From Chinchilla lanigera (taxonomy: Eukaryota > Chordata > Mammalia > Rodentia > Chinchillidae), in assembly GCF_000276665.1 (NCBI RefSeq), contig NW_004955517.1:1822544-1886543 (forward strand): a DNA stretch of 64,000 bases. Reading direction: 5' to 3'. The notes under the pieces are model-generated. The model saw only the letters and a program-made list of their open reading frames with translations, was not told the DNA's origin and ran no database searches. A program made the position numbers and the translations under genes. Below, piece by piece: positions 1 to 12,230 of this stretch (position 1 is the first letter of the stretch; each line of letters starts with the position of its first letter).

Positions 1-186
1 GCAGTGATGCCAGCGTCACCAGGACCTTAGCCCTGGGCAGCGGGTGCCGTACATGCACGTTGGTTATTTCAGCCTTTGGAAGCTCTATGGCCATCAGGGA
101 AGCTAGCCCAGGGTTTCTACGAACTCCCCTCTAGACTGAAGACTTCCAAGTCAGGAAGGGACATTTCAGCCTTCTTTTAAAGAAAC

Positions 187-860
187 ATGGTAAGATAGCA
201 TACAGTTTACCATTTGTCCATTTTAAGGGCACAGTTAAGGTGTTCATAACACTGTTCAACCACTACTTATCTCAAAACCTTTGACCTTAAGCAACAGCTC
301 CTGGTCCCCTTTTGCCCCAGCCCCTGCAAATGCCGATCTACTCTCACTGCCTGTCCCAGACACCTTGTGTAGGAGGGCTCGCACATGGCCATCCTTCGTG
401 TGCTCACACTTCATTTAGCATAAGGTCTTCAGGCTTCACTGATGTTACGGTAAATATCAAAATAGCCTTGCTTTTCAAGGCTGAGTGTATTTCATGCGTG
501 TAGATGCCATGTCTTTTTATCCATTCATCAGTAGACACCTGGACGGCTTCCACATTCATGCGTCTGTATGTGCTTCAGATTTTCATCTGAATCCCTGCTT
601 CAGACCTCTGAGCATCTGCCTAAATGTACAATCACTGGGCCAGATGGGCGGCCCATGTATAAGCCGAGCAACTGAACCACTTTACATTCCTATCCGCAGG
701 GCACAAAAGTTCCAGGTTCTCCAAATCCTCACCAACATCAGATGTTTCCTATTTTTTAAAACAATAACCAGCCCCGTGGCTTTGCACACCTAGTGGTGGT
801 GAAATGTACCTCATTATAACTTTTATTGACCCATGCCTAATTAGGGAGCTTTTATACAAA
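187..860 (-). repeat. Old L1 fragment
   Basis: The plus strand reads as the antisense of a mammalian L1 3' region: tttaccatttgtccatttta, taagggcacagttaaggtgt, cattcctatccgcagggcac and tccaaatcctcaccaacatc. No intact frame remains. Bases 1-186 hold nothing recognised. Confidence 0.75.
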
Positions 861-1389
861 CGCAGGGTCCTGAGCTCCAGCTCCGGGTCTGGGGCCGGGT
901 GCAGCTTTCGCACTATGGACACAGCCTGAACGGTCACCTCGGGCAAAAACCTGTGTCCTAATTCCTCAGATGACAGTCTGGTCCCTGGACACCTCTATGC
1001 CCCTGCTGCTTTCTCAACAAGCGCGTTCCAACTTACAGTTCAGTTACTTACCCTCCGACCCGCACCTATGACACTCACGGTCACCGTCGGGGCTGTGTGG
1101 CACTTGCCCATGCCTTACGTGTTCTGTCCCCTTGTCTCTACTTCTCCTGGCCTGTTCACCCTCGTGTCTTCCTCCCAGAGCCTTGGGGGACCGTCTCCAT
1201 CCCAGCCTGAATCTGGGGCCCCTCGGAGCTTGCATGGCTCCTCAAGCTTCCCCGGTGACAGCGCTGTCAGTTCCTGGGTGCCTATCCGTGTGCCCCGCCA
1301 CGCTGCAGTGCTCGGAAGCTCCTGGCTACCTGCACTGCTGATGTTCTCCCGGGCCTCCTGCTGAGAAAACCCCTCCACCAACGGCAGTT
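861..1389. other. Unassigned intergenic sequence
   Basis: Moderately GC-rich. Overlapping open frames on both strands have no recognisable protein. Confidence 0.5.
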
Positions 1390-1690
1390 TGTGTTGGTCA
1401 GTTTTCTGTCACCGTGACAAGGCGCCTGAAAGAGCACCGTCTACACAGGAAGGGTTTCCTTCGAGCCATGGTGTCAGGCGCTTCAATCCAAGGTCAGCTG
1501 GCCCTGTCGCTTTGGCCTGCAGTGGCAGAAGCACGTGGCGGCGGAGGCCTACTCACCTCACAGTAGCCCAGAAGCAAAGGCAGGGACAGGAAGTGCCCGG
1601 GCCCCCACATCCCTTCAAGAACATGCCCAGTCACCTGACTTCCCCTGGGCCCCCCTCGGAGGTCCTGCCTCCTTTCCAGGGCACGGCGGG
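1390..1690 (-). repeat. LTR-like fragment (MaLR type)
   Basis: tgtgttggtcagttttctgt then gtgacaaggcgcctg matches the reversed 3' end of the LTR family also seen at 19140 and 50585 (pattern: ttttct..g..gtgacaaa.tacctga). The right boundary is unclear. Confidence 0.5.
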
Positions 1691-2764
1691 CTGGGGACGG
1701 GGCCTGTAACACCCAGACCTCGGGGCCCGGGCGGAACCATAGCAGAGTGGGAGCTTTGTCGAAAACCTAAGCTCCGCCTAACTGCCGCAGGCAGCACTGT
1801 GGCTCCCTTCCACACGCCCTAGGTCACACGCGCTAATGTTCGGAGCCCTCAGTCCGCAAGAGCAAGGCAGAAGTGACCCAGGCCGGAGAGGCTCACCCAG
1901 GCCCTGGGCAGAAGCCACTGGGCAAGAGCTCTGCGCCGGGGCTGGGGAAGGGGCCCACACCGTCCCGCTCCCTCGCCTCGAGGACTTACAGCACACACAG
2001 GGACGCTCTGCAGGGTCAGGCAACACCGCCAACGCACAGCGCTCCTTGTGCACTTTGCCGACAGCACTGGAGCGGGTAGCGGTGCGGGGTAGAGCAGGGC
2101 TTCTCAGCGGCTGGCGTCTGGACTGCACCTGACGAGCCCGGAATGAGGCTCTGCGTTGCTGCCTCCTGCGGTCCCCGGCGAGGAGGGACGGCTGGGGCCG
2201 AGCTCACGGGCCGTCCCGCGTGGACATCGGCCTGGTCCAGGCCGCTGGGCCCCTGACCCGGAGCTCCTCCGCACTGCAGGGTCTGGCTCTGACTCGGAGA
2301 GAACCGGGTGGGCTGCGCAAGCCTGCAGAAGCGGCCCGGCTGCGGCCTCCCTTCCCTCCGCTCCCGCGCACCTGGAGGCGAAGCCTGGGCTCCCGCTGTC
2401 TGTCTTCCCCGCGCTGCCGCCGAGGCCCCGCGCCCGGGACACCGCTCTTGCGGAGGCTGCGCTTCGTGGGGTTAGGGTTTCTGTTTAATTTGGTTTGAAG
2501 TTTTGTTGCTTTTGCTTTGTTTCGTTTTCTTTTTCGCTTTGCAGGCAGAGGCCTAAAGGAAAACATTTCTGTGAAATCGTGCTTATTTGTTTTTGTTTTT
2601 TAGGGTAGGTGCTAACTTCCCAACATGTAAACACATGGCTGCCCTCTCCACCTACCCCAGGGAATGCTGAGCTACTGTTTGATTACTGTAATTAATTCTA
2701 CTGGAGACGGGGAGCAGCACTCTGCACACATCGCCTGGCCCAGGACAGCGGAGCTGGGGACACT
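1691..2764. other. GC-rich intergenic tract with CpG-rich core
   Basis: About 2130-2480 is CpG-dense (ccccggcgaggagggacgg, cgaggccccgcgcccgggac). It is followed by T-rich sequence (2490-2610). No exon or protein similarity is recognised; long frames on both strands reflect low stop-codon frequency. Confidence 0.5.
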
Positions 2765-2994
2765 NNNNNNNNNNNNNNNNNNNNNNNNNNNNNNNNNNNN
2801 NNNNNNNNNNNNNNNNNNNNNNNNNNNNNNNNNNNNNNNNNNNNNNNNNNNNNNNNNNNNNNNNNNNNNNNNNNNNNNNNNNNNNNNNNNNNNNNNNNNN
2901 NNNNNNNNNNNNNNNNNNNNNNNNNNNNNNNNNNNNNNNNNNNNNNNNNNNNNNNNNNNNNNNNNNNNNNNNNNNNNNNNNNNNNNNNNNNNNN
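2765..2994. other. Assembly gap
   Basis: 230 N. No tandem repeat is visible at either edge. Confidence 0.99.
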
Positions 2995-3004
2995 GGAGGG
3001 ATTT

Positions 3005-3186
3005 TTTTCAATAAAGGGGACTGAACCAGAGGCTTTGCACTGAGTCACATTATGAGCCCCTTTTTTATTTTTCATTTTGAGACAGGGTGTCCCTAAGTTG
3101 TCCAGGCTGGACTCAAACTTGTGATCCTCCTGCCTCAACCTCCCAGAGTGCTAGGGTCCCGGGCTTGTGCCCCCATGCCCAGCAGG
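3005..3186 (-). repeat. B1-dID-like dimeric SINE
   Basis: On the plus strand an ID-like part (gggactgaaccagaggcttt) precedes an A/T linker and a reversed 7SL-derived part (gagacagggtgtccctaagt, gatcctcctgcctcaacctc). This dimer is a marker of several non-murid rodent families. Confidence 0.85.
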
Positions 3187-4389
3187 AGAGGTGTTCTTGG
3201 GGCACTGATAAAGAGGCTAGGTGGGCCAGAGCTGATCTAACCCGACATTCACAGTTCTTTGTGCTGGATTTAGAGAGAAGGGTGTATGTGAGTCTCACAC
3301 ACCCTTTCCCTGTTTAAATCCTGTCGGCCAAGCAAACGCATTCACCCCGGCCAGGGTGGTGCGGCCGCCTCCACAGGGAGCCTCTGTCCCTGCCAAGGCA
3401 GATGCACCTGGAGCTGGAGCTCTGGAGGGATGGCCCGCGGTGCTGCAGGCCCAGGAAGGGCAGGAGTGAGACCAGGGCCTGAGACAAGCAGGAGGGGCTC
3501 TGCAGAGCAAAGGCCTCTGTCAGAAACCACTGAAAGATCACCAGTGCGGGTGAGGGGGGCGGGGAGACAGCGCTCGCCTTCCACAGCTGCCTCCTCGTCC
3601 TTCGGGACAGCAGGCCCCGCTCACGATGCTTAGTGATATTCCTGGAAGCAGGGAGCCATCCTACACAGAGACAACAGTTGCTTGGAGAAGGGACTGAGGG
3701 CGCGTTGTTGGTGTGATGAACTGTTAGAGGGGCACGGAGACACATCAGCAGGCCGGGAAGAGAGTGCTGTTTGCGCACCGAACAACCATTCCCCTGCTGC
3801 AGTAGATCCTGGAGTTTGTTCCAGTTGATGTAAGTACATCTCCCTCTGCTGCAGCTAAGACTGGACAATGCAATGCAAGTAAAGTGAAGTTTGATGAGTC
3901 CTCTGAAAGTCTTTGAGGACTGTCATTTGGTAGAAGGACTTTTTATAGCTCATCTCCTCCCTGGAGTGCAGATGTGATAGCTGGAGCTTCTGCAGCCATC
4001 TTGGATCATGCTATAATCAGCATGTGATGATGACTTGGACCCAGGAGGTGGCACAGGGGATAGAATGATGGGGCAGCAGTAGGTGGAGGGCATGTCCAGG
4101 GAGGCTTCTCCAAAGGGGAGACGGTAATATCACACTTTGAAGGGCAGAATGATTTGATCAAGTAAAGTAATGTTAAGGCAGATATTAGTATTTGTGGTTA
4201 CTTTTGTATATTTATGTAGTTTGTTTTTTCTTCAACCTATGTGAAAGATGACACCAGAGGTTGAAAATGGTAGCTGGTAGCCACATCTAGCTCAGTGACA
4301 TATTTTGTTTGGACAGCAGTTGCTTTTACATTTTTCTAGTTCCTTGTCAAGATTTACATCAGAGTTCACATTAAAACACTCCTGGGGAT
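3187..4389. other. Unassigned intergenic sequence
   Basis: Mixed composition without recognised genes or repeats. Confidence 0.4.
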
Positions 4390-6880
4390 GTTTGGAGGAC
4401 GGGATTCTCCTGAAGCTCCACGAACCCGGCGGCCCTGCTGCGCTCGAGCAAGACAGCTGGGTGCAGGCAGAAGTCGCCCGTGTCCTCGGGTTCCCAGCCA
4501 GCTGCTCACTGCCCGGCCTGCCTGCCGCTGCCCTGTGCTCTCCTGAACCGGGACCCGTGTTCCGGGTCTCTGCGACCTGGACCTGGGAAGTGCGTGTTGA
4601 CTGCATCCAAAAGCACAAAGGCATGAATAACGGAGCTTCCCTTTCCCCTGGAGCTCAGGCGGGAGACAAAGCCAGGAGGGCTCGCAGAAAGCAGAGCCGG
4701 GAGAGCGCAGCGCAGCGAGGCGGAGAGGCAGAGGCAGGGTGCTCTCTGCCAAACCCCGGGGAGCCGCGGGCAGCTTCACACTATGGTGCCTGGAGATGCG
4801 CTTTAAGTCTTCACGCGGAAAGCGGGAGGTGCTATGCCCAGTGCGCGGTCTGCGGCTCGGGAGCTTTGCACACAGTTCCTTCTCTCTCGCAGCCCCGCCG
4901 GGCCGGGCCTCCGCGGATGAGTACTGTGCGTGCAAGGACCGAAGCTCCGGGAGGTGAAGACTTGGCTGCGTCCCGAGTGGCAGGGCCAGGCCGAAGACCG
5001 AGCGCGGGGCGTTTCCAGGAACCTGGTCGGCAAGACCAGAGAGGAAAACCCGGTGTAGTTTAGGCATTCACGGGCAATAAGAAGGGCTGTGCTGTGAACT
5101 CAAAAGTCGGTGTGACCACGCGGGGTTACTCCGCCGTCGTCGGACCTGCTCTTCCTCCGTCCCACCCCTTCAGCCCACACGTCGCTGCGGTCACCCTGAC
5201 TGCGCAGCTCCGCCCTTCCCCGAGGCCGCGTCCCGGCGGGTCCCTCTGCGCTGGGTGCTGGCCAGCGGTCCGAGTCTCTCTGCAGCGGGTCACCGACCTG
5301 CAGCTCGCCTCACCTCTCCTCAGCCGTGGGCCGCGGCCTGGGCCCCGGTGCACCCTCCCTCCTGCCAAAAGGCTGAGGCAGGCCATGCTGGGACCACCCA
5401 CGCAGCTTTGATCTCCAGGGAAGGACCCACTGGAGGCCCAGCACCCGCTCCAGCATCTGTCCACCCTTCAGGAAGTTTTCTCAAACTGTCCTCAGCCACA
5501 CCCGCACATTTGGCAAGGACGGTGCCCTTGATGCCGGCCTCTCCCCGCCTTCTCTCCTCTGCAGAAAAGCCAGGCTCGGCCTTCCCCACCCGCACACTCC
5601 CGCCGCTCTGCCCTTCACCGGGAGAGACTTGGCTCGGGAATGGGCCTAGGGCTGCCGGCGTCAGCGGGCCATCTGGCAGGCCGCTGCCTCTGAGTTCCGT
5701 TCCTGTCTGCGGATAACCAGGTGGATTATCTCCAAGAAGCATCTCTGTGGGAAGGGAGGAGGCGGAGAGAACGCCCATGCCCTGCTTGCTGGAGAAGACC
5801 GCCGGCTGGCACCAGCTCCTTCCCTTGCGGGCAGCCAGCTTCGGCTGCCGCGCTGTGAGGCGCAGGCCAAATCGGGCTTATTAGTGTCGAGTTCAGAGGT
5901 GGTGAAGGGCAGCCAGAGTTTCCAGAGCCGGCGCCCGGGGCGGCTGGGGCAGATGGAGGCGGGCCCCAGCTTGGGGAGGTCGGGGAGGGCTGGGGCCTCG
6001 CACACCTTGCCGGCCGCCGCAGGTATAATTAAGACACAGTCCCTCAATCTGGACGCTGTCCCTTGTTGACACTCATGGAGAGTGAGCGCTGGTGGTTAAT
6101 AATCAGCCCAAGGAAAAGCGGCAGGGAGGCAAGTCTGGGAGAAGCACGTGTGCCCCGGCCTACCGGGCACAATTAGTAAAACCGGTGTCCGTGCTCAGAG
6201 CTCCTAAGAGTCTGTCTGCAGACCCGAGAAAGGCGGCCTTTCTTCCCTTGCCTTACAGCAGCGGCTCCAGTCAGGTGCCGCCGATTGGCGCGGCCTGGAG
6301 CCATTTCTGGGTCACAGCCTGGGAAAGGGTGCTCCTGGCATCTTGCAGGCAGAGACCGGGGATACTGCTGGGTGCCCTGCAGTGGACGCACAGGGCTCTT
6401 CGCCACAACAAAGGAGTGTTCAGCCCCAGCATCAGCACAGCCGGGAGAGCCTGCTTCCCACTGCGTTGCTCCTCCTGGCCTCCTGCCCTGCTGTGGGATG
6501 ACCCAGGCCCCACACTGCTGAGGTCCTGGGCTGCGAGAAGCTGGGTGCAGGATGCCAGCCCTGGCTGTGGGCTCTTCAGGGAGCAGCGAGCCTGAGTGCC
6601 CTTGTCCTGCCTCCTTGGCGGGCAGTGCGGGGGTCTCCGTGGCCCCAGGATCCGCAGCGCCTTCCCCCTCTGCTGCGAACCCGGGAGGTACACTGCGCCT
6701 CTGCTGGTCTCCCCGCTGTGTCCTGCCCCTCTGCCTCTTTCTGCAGACCTGATTCTCCTCGGCACTTTGGAAGCCTTCTAAGTTGCCGTGAGGGACATGG
6801 ATTCTCCCCAGCCACACCTACTTCCTCCTTGGCACATGCAGCTCTGAAATGCCCCGTCTGAGGAAAGAAGAGAGCGGAAG
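4390..6880. other. GC/CpG-rich intergenic tract
   Basis: CpG-dense segments near 4640-5060 and 5080-6020. Opposed frames of 252 aa (4305-5063, plus) and 233 aa (4366-5067, minus) overlap and resemble no protein I recognise, so they are attributed to base composition. Confidence 0.5.
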
Positions 6881-7921
6881 CGGGGGAGATGTCACATAAA
6901 GTAACATGTTCACAGTGTTATCCCCGAGTCACAAAGGCCACGAGCCGCGGGGTTCAAGGGCTCAGCCCTCCTTGCAGAGTTGATCAGGGGTACCAAGCCT
7001 CTTCAGCTGTGTGGCGGGCCTGCCTGTGGGTGCCGTGAAGTTCTGTCTGTTGTCAGCTGTTACCCACGTCCTCTTCAGCCCTGAGCAGGCAAGGTCGTCA
7101 GCCCTGGGGAAGGCTTCGTGCAAACATTTCCATGTTGACCTGAGAACAGTTTCATTGCTCCCGTCCACCAGCGAGAGCCGGTGGGCTGTGCCGGACTCAC
7201 CTCGGAAGAACGCAAGCTGCTCGGGGGAGCTCCTACAACATCTGCCGATACTACAAGCAGCTGTGCCCGAGAACCTCTGGTCTTCCGCCTCTGGGAGTCT
7301 ATGCCGTGGAAATGAAAGGCTGGTGGTAGATGATCGTTATTTATAGAAGCAAGAGGAATGCAGGGAAAAAACCCTAAAAGCCCATCAACAGACAAACGTA
7401 TCCGGAGATGATGAATTTGGTACGCCGGTACCACGTACGACAGTTAATTTCACGTGCCAGCTCAGTTGGGCCGCAAGCCCAAGCGTTTGGTCAAGCACTA
7501 TTGCAGCTGATTTTCTTGGGTGAGATTAACATTTGAATTGGGAGAATCTGAGTGCAACGTGTTAGCTTTCATAGTGTGAATGGGCCTGCTTTCGCTGGCT
7601 GTGCAGGCAGAGAACAAGGTGAACCTTTCAGGTTAGGAAAGAGTTCTGGAGCAGCTGCCTTTGGCTGCCGCCGTACTCTTCCTGGTCCCCAGCCTGCAGT
7701 CTGTGTGCAGAGTATATGCCCACCAAGCCCGCAGCCTAGGGAGCCGGATCCTTTGGTCCCGCCCCCACCCCATCTGCTTGAATCTGTCACTTCTGTTTTT
7801 CTGGAGAACCCTGACTTACACACCATAAAATGTTAGGGACCGATGGGTTTTGTCTATACTTAGAAACCTGGAGAGATTTCCATGAGGTATTTTTTTTTAT
7901 TCAGTAAAAAAAGAAATATAT
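6881..7921. other. Unassigned intergenic sequence
   Basis: Unique-looking; about 7330-7440 is weakly L1-like (aaaagcccatcaacagacaa). No gene recognised. Confidence 0.35.
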
Positions 7922-7937
7922 GAAAGTACATGTTATA

Positions 7938-8031
7938 GGGGGCTGGGGATTTAGCTCAACAGCACAGCGCCCACCTGGCAAGCACAAGGTCATGAGTTCG
8001 ATTCCCGGTACCAGAAAAAACAACAAAAAAA
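7938..8031 (+). repeat. ID-type SINE with target-site duplication
   Basis: Begins gggggctggggatttagctc, ends in an A-rich tail and carries cgattcccggtacc. It is flanked by gaaagtacatgttata (7922-7937) and gaaagtacattttata (8032-8047), a 16-bp duplication with one mismatch. Confidence 0.93.
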
Positions 8032-8057
8032 GAAAGTACATTTTATAAAACAATCAA

Positions 8058-8150
8058 GGCCAGGCCAGGCATATAGCTCAGCGGCACAACACCTGCCTGG
8101 CAAATGTAAGGTCCTGAGTTCAATTCCCAGTACCAAGAATTAATAAAGAC
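8058..8150 (+). repeat. Older ID-type SINE
   Basis: atatagctcagcggcacaac and gagttcaattcccagtacca, right after the copy at 7938. More diverged, with a weak tail. Confidence 0.8.
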
Positions 8151-8357
8151 ATAAGTGAACAAAACAACCAAGACCAAAAATGTATTGGAAAATTACATAG
8201 AAAGCATGGAGAATATATGGAAGAAGACACATTTTAACACTGGCTGTCTGGGACGGGAGTAGGGAGGTGAGGCAAGAAACTTGAATGAGATAGAAAAATA
8301 TCAGATGTTGATGAAAATTGTAGAGTATTGATTTCTATGCTATTAGTAAAAATATGA

Positions 8358-8548
8358 TTGGTAGCTGTGGTGGTACATGCCTGTAATCCCAGTCTGGGAG
8401 GCTGAAGCAGGAGGATCACAAACTCAAGCCCAGCCTGGGCAACTTAGGAACTGAGATTCTGCCTCAAAACAAAAAATAAGAAGGGGTTGGGGATGTAGCT
8501 CAGTGTGAAGGCTTTGGGTTCAACCCCCAGCACAAAAGCAAATAAATT
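8358..8548 (+). repeat. B1-dID-like dimeric SINE, nearly full length
   Basis: Left half is 7SL-derived (ggtggtacatgcctgtaatc, gaggctgaagcaggaggatc). It is joined by an A-rich linker to an ID-like right half (ggttggggatgtagctcagt, gggttcaacccccagcac). The complete dimer is the clearest rodent-clade marker in the window. Confidence 0.9.
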
Positions 8549-11037
8549 TAAATGACCATAGGCAGGGTTCAGAAGTTAACTTGGAAAATGAAAAATATTA
8601 TGTGTTTTGGAACTGGAAATTAGAGCCACTGGTGTTCTTGGATGTCTGATACTTTAACATTATGATAATTTTTCAAAAACTTCCTGGCTTCCAGACCCAG
8701 CGATTCAGGTTTGGTAGGGGAGGGGCTTACCAGGGCGTGGCTGGGGAATCTGCTTGTGATTCTTGATGCCCGGCTTGTTTGGGGACGGTAGGTGTGCACG
8801 AGAGAACCCTCAGGGCAGCTCCTGTGCAGCTCCAGTGCAGAGAGGCAGCGAGGACTCAAGGCTCTGGGAGCGGGCAGCCCTGGTCTCTGTCCTCCGTCTC
8901 GCTTCCAGGGTAGCCTGGCTGGGAGCCTGAGTCCTCAGAAAACCTCCTCCTTACTCCGCACCCACCTCCACCGGGACCAAAGCCCAGCGCAGTAGTCCTC
9001 GCTGAGTGCCGTGGGTTCTGGTGTCAGAGGAGCATCGCAGCACCGAGGCAAAACCCTCACACTGGTGCTTTTCCCGGGGCCTCACACCCAGGGCTTTGAC
9101 TCTGGCCCAGGTTCCCTGGCCTCCTCGGGATGGCGCTGGCTCCAGAGGCGAAGACACTGGTAGGTTCTGTGTCTGTGTGCTTGTAGCCCTACCCCTGCCA
9201 GCCCTGGGCGGGCTCTGGGAACCACATGTGGGCAGTGACCTGGGAGGAGGGGTGCCCCCGCCTTGCTTTGCCAAGTCAGGAGGTGCACGTGTTTCTGCTT
9301 TTTGTCTTATTTCCTCTGATTTTGCCTTTTCCTTCTGCTGTCTTCTCTACTCCCCGCGAAGCCCAAAAGCAGTTGGAACTGGGTGCAAGTCACGGCTGGA
9401 GGGAGACCGTCTCAGTTTTTATTTTCCTCTCCAGGCTGCAGCAAAGTCCCGGAGACTCTCAGATCCTTGAGTGTGTCTTCATCCACCTGCCATCCTCCCC
9501 AAAACCAGCCTGCGGCCCCATCACAGGACACACACACTCTTCCCTGGAGACAGTGAGGATGGAGGCTCTCAGGGCCAGCCGGGGAACCCAGGGCACCCCA
9601 AATCACCCAGTGCCCTTCTGGGGAGGCTGCAGAGCTGGCCTCCCAGGACACAGGGGGGGATGGGGACGGCCAGACCAAGCACTCAGCTCCAAGGTCGCAG
9701 CGCTCACCCACCCGCACCCCTCCCACCGCAGCTGTCCTTGCAGAAAGGGAGACCCCGACGCACTGTGAAGTGACTTCCAGGTTCCAGCCGGGCTCGATAC
9801 AGCGCAGGTGCTGGTCTCCCCCACCCACACACGGGGGACAAGTCTTGGAAACCAGCTCAGTGGCTCCCGACAGCCACACACCTCACAGAAGCAGGAGCAG
9901 TACTTGAACACCAGGTCTGACCCCCAATTTCTTTCTCACTCACACCCACCCACCGCGCTGCCTTCTCACCTCATCTAAATTGTGAAAGGACACTTTCTTT
10001 CTCAGTTCTTAAATATCCAGCCTGTAGTCTCCGACTGCTGGTGTGAAGAGTTCTTATGATTGACGTGTGACCTGACGCAGGCCGTTTTATTTCTGTGTTT
10101 GCTGTCGTTGCTAGCTGTTCCGCATCTGTCACTGTTAGTCACTCTGTGTGTGGGTTTTTGCCTTACAGTGTGGGCATCACAGATTGTTCGGGGCAGAATT
10201 CTACAAACATGTTGGGGACAATGCCAACCGAAACTGGCACGGGGCGCTCTCCCCGGGAATGGCCCTGAAGTTGACAGGATGCTCCGTCTTCTTCATCCCT
10301 AGGACCAGAACAGTGGGCTCGAGCCTGTTCCGAGAAGGCAGGAAAACAATACCACACCTGAGAGTTACAGCAGAGAGGCGTCTTGAAATGTGTGATAAGA
10401 GCATAGGCCCCCGACCCGGGGAAATTTGTCTGGGTTCTTAGGTAATCTCGCAGGCAGCAGAAGCCCATCGGGCCATGAGCGGGGTGCTCCAGGCCGTGAA
10501 TGAGGTCTCTGACAAATGGGAGCAAGCTGGGAGCCTCACACAGCGGGAAGTCCAGGTGTCTTTCCAGGGTGCTTCCCAGCTGTCGGCATTGTAAGAAAGA
10601 GCAAAATCTCACTGGTCACTGAGACTGGAAGACGAAGGAGGCTCCACATTGAGACATTCACCTGGGCAGTTTTGATGACCCACAGTATGAGATTAAAAGC
10701 CAGTAAATTATTAAAGAAGACTCCTTACCCAGGATACAGTCAAAGAAGGTAAAATATGATGTAATGAACCAAGACGACAACCGAGCCCGTGGCCGGCAGT
10801 CAGTCTGAGGACCAAGTCCTCTGCCCAGCTCCACAGCTCTCTCCCTGACCTTGGCTTGGGCCTGCATTTGGGGCTCTGGCCCCAGAGGTGGTGCTCTGAG
10901 GTCCCCTCACCGCTGCCTCTGTCTCAGCCAGTAGACTTTCCTGGGATTCTGGGACTTACCGGCCTGCTGGATGTCTTTCTCAGTAACTCGGGAAACCAGA
11001 GCCACCCCACTTCTCCTCCTTTAAAAATCAGCAGTCT
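8549..11037. other. Unassigned intergenic sequence
   Basis: Moderately GC-rich, no gene, RNA or repeat recognised. Overlapping frames at 9006-9911 on both strands have no recognisable domain. Confidence 0.4.
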
Positions 11038-11142
11038 TGGGCTGGGGATTTAGCTCAGTGGCACAGTGCCTGCCTGGCAAGTGCGAGGTCGTGAGTTCGA
11101 TTCCTGGTACTGGAAACCACCCCCCTCAAAAAAAAAAAAACA
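11038..11142 (+). repeat. ID-type SINE
   Basis: ttgggctggggatttagctc, gtgcgaggtcgtgagttcga and an A-rich tail. Pol III boxes are largely kept. Confidence 0.9.
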
Positions 11143-12230
11143 AAAATCAAAAGCCTTGAGGTTGTGGCTTGGTACTTTTTTCACACCAAAGCCAGGAAGA
11201 AAGGTGGAGGAAACTGGTGTGGAAATGGCTGGTGTCATCTGTAAAGGGGGTGGTGACCGAGCTGGGCTGCAGGCCTTTCTGGAGGGCAAGTGGAGCCTGT
11301 CTTGCTGTCAAGGGGACAGAATAAGCCGTCCTAATCAGAAGGGAGTTGCGCGTGTGCAGCAGAGAGTGTGTGCGAGCAGGCAAGAGCCACAAGCGCAGCC
11401 TCACGATCTGGCTGCTGACCGCGGTGCCGCCTCCTTAGCCTCTTAGCCGTACGCCTCCCGCTGGCACTAACCACTCACTGGGTAATCCAGGCCTGGCCAG
11501 CCCACCGCTCCAAAGGCACTGCAAGAGACCCCGGCTTCATTTTGCTTTTACCTTCCTGAGCAGACAGGAAGATAGCCTGTCACCGTCTTGCCTGGTTAAA
11601 GAGCCCTCTGGTGGGGTGGGTTCTGCCTCCTTGAACACTGGAGCATGCTGAGAACCGGGAGCAGAGACCGGTGTGTGTCAGTGTGGAATTAACATTGGAG
11701 TATCCAGGCAGGCGTCGCTGGTCTCAGACAAACCACGATGAATCTCTCATAAGTCAGCACTAACAGTTAGCAGTTAAAGAGGACCTGCTTCTGCCTAAGC
11801 ACTCATCTTCCCCGTCTCGCTGTACAGCTTGTAGGAGGCACCGATGTATAGCGACTCACTCGCTGCTCCCATAAGGGGTGACCTTCCTCTGCCCATTTCA
11901 CAGACAGAGTTGCTGAGTCTGCGCAGGGGCTACGGTCACCTTTGTTCACAGCTCCTCTGGTTGTATGTGAGGAACAGGCATTAACGCCTCTCCCTCTGTG
12001 AAGAATGGTCATTGGTTGCACTGTGGCCCGTCTGTGCACAGAGAGCTCTCGCAGCTGCTCACAGGGCCGTGCCACGGCTCCGTGGTGCCCTAGCGCGGGG
12101 ACATTGTGGCCCTCCTGAGCAAAGGCAGATGTAAGTGTGGTGTTTGTGTCCAGGTGATAAGTAGAGGGGGTTCCGTGGCTGCGGCATGATGAGCATGGAG
12201 CACCTTCGTACTTTTGTTTGACTTTTTACA
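11143..12230. other. Intergenic sequence with CTCF-like and MIR-like pieces
   Basis: The reverse strand of 11601-11614 reads CCACCAGAGGGCTC, a CTCF-like core with one mismatch. The text near 11885 (gcccatttcacagacagag) resembles an antisense MIR scrap. No gene. Confidence 0.35.

Noticed and set aside
4305..5067. 252-aa plus and 233-aa minus open frames on the same DNA
   Set aside because: They overlap in a CpG-rich tract where stops are rare; neither shows a domain or family pattern.
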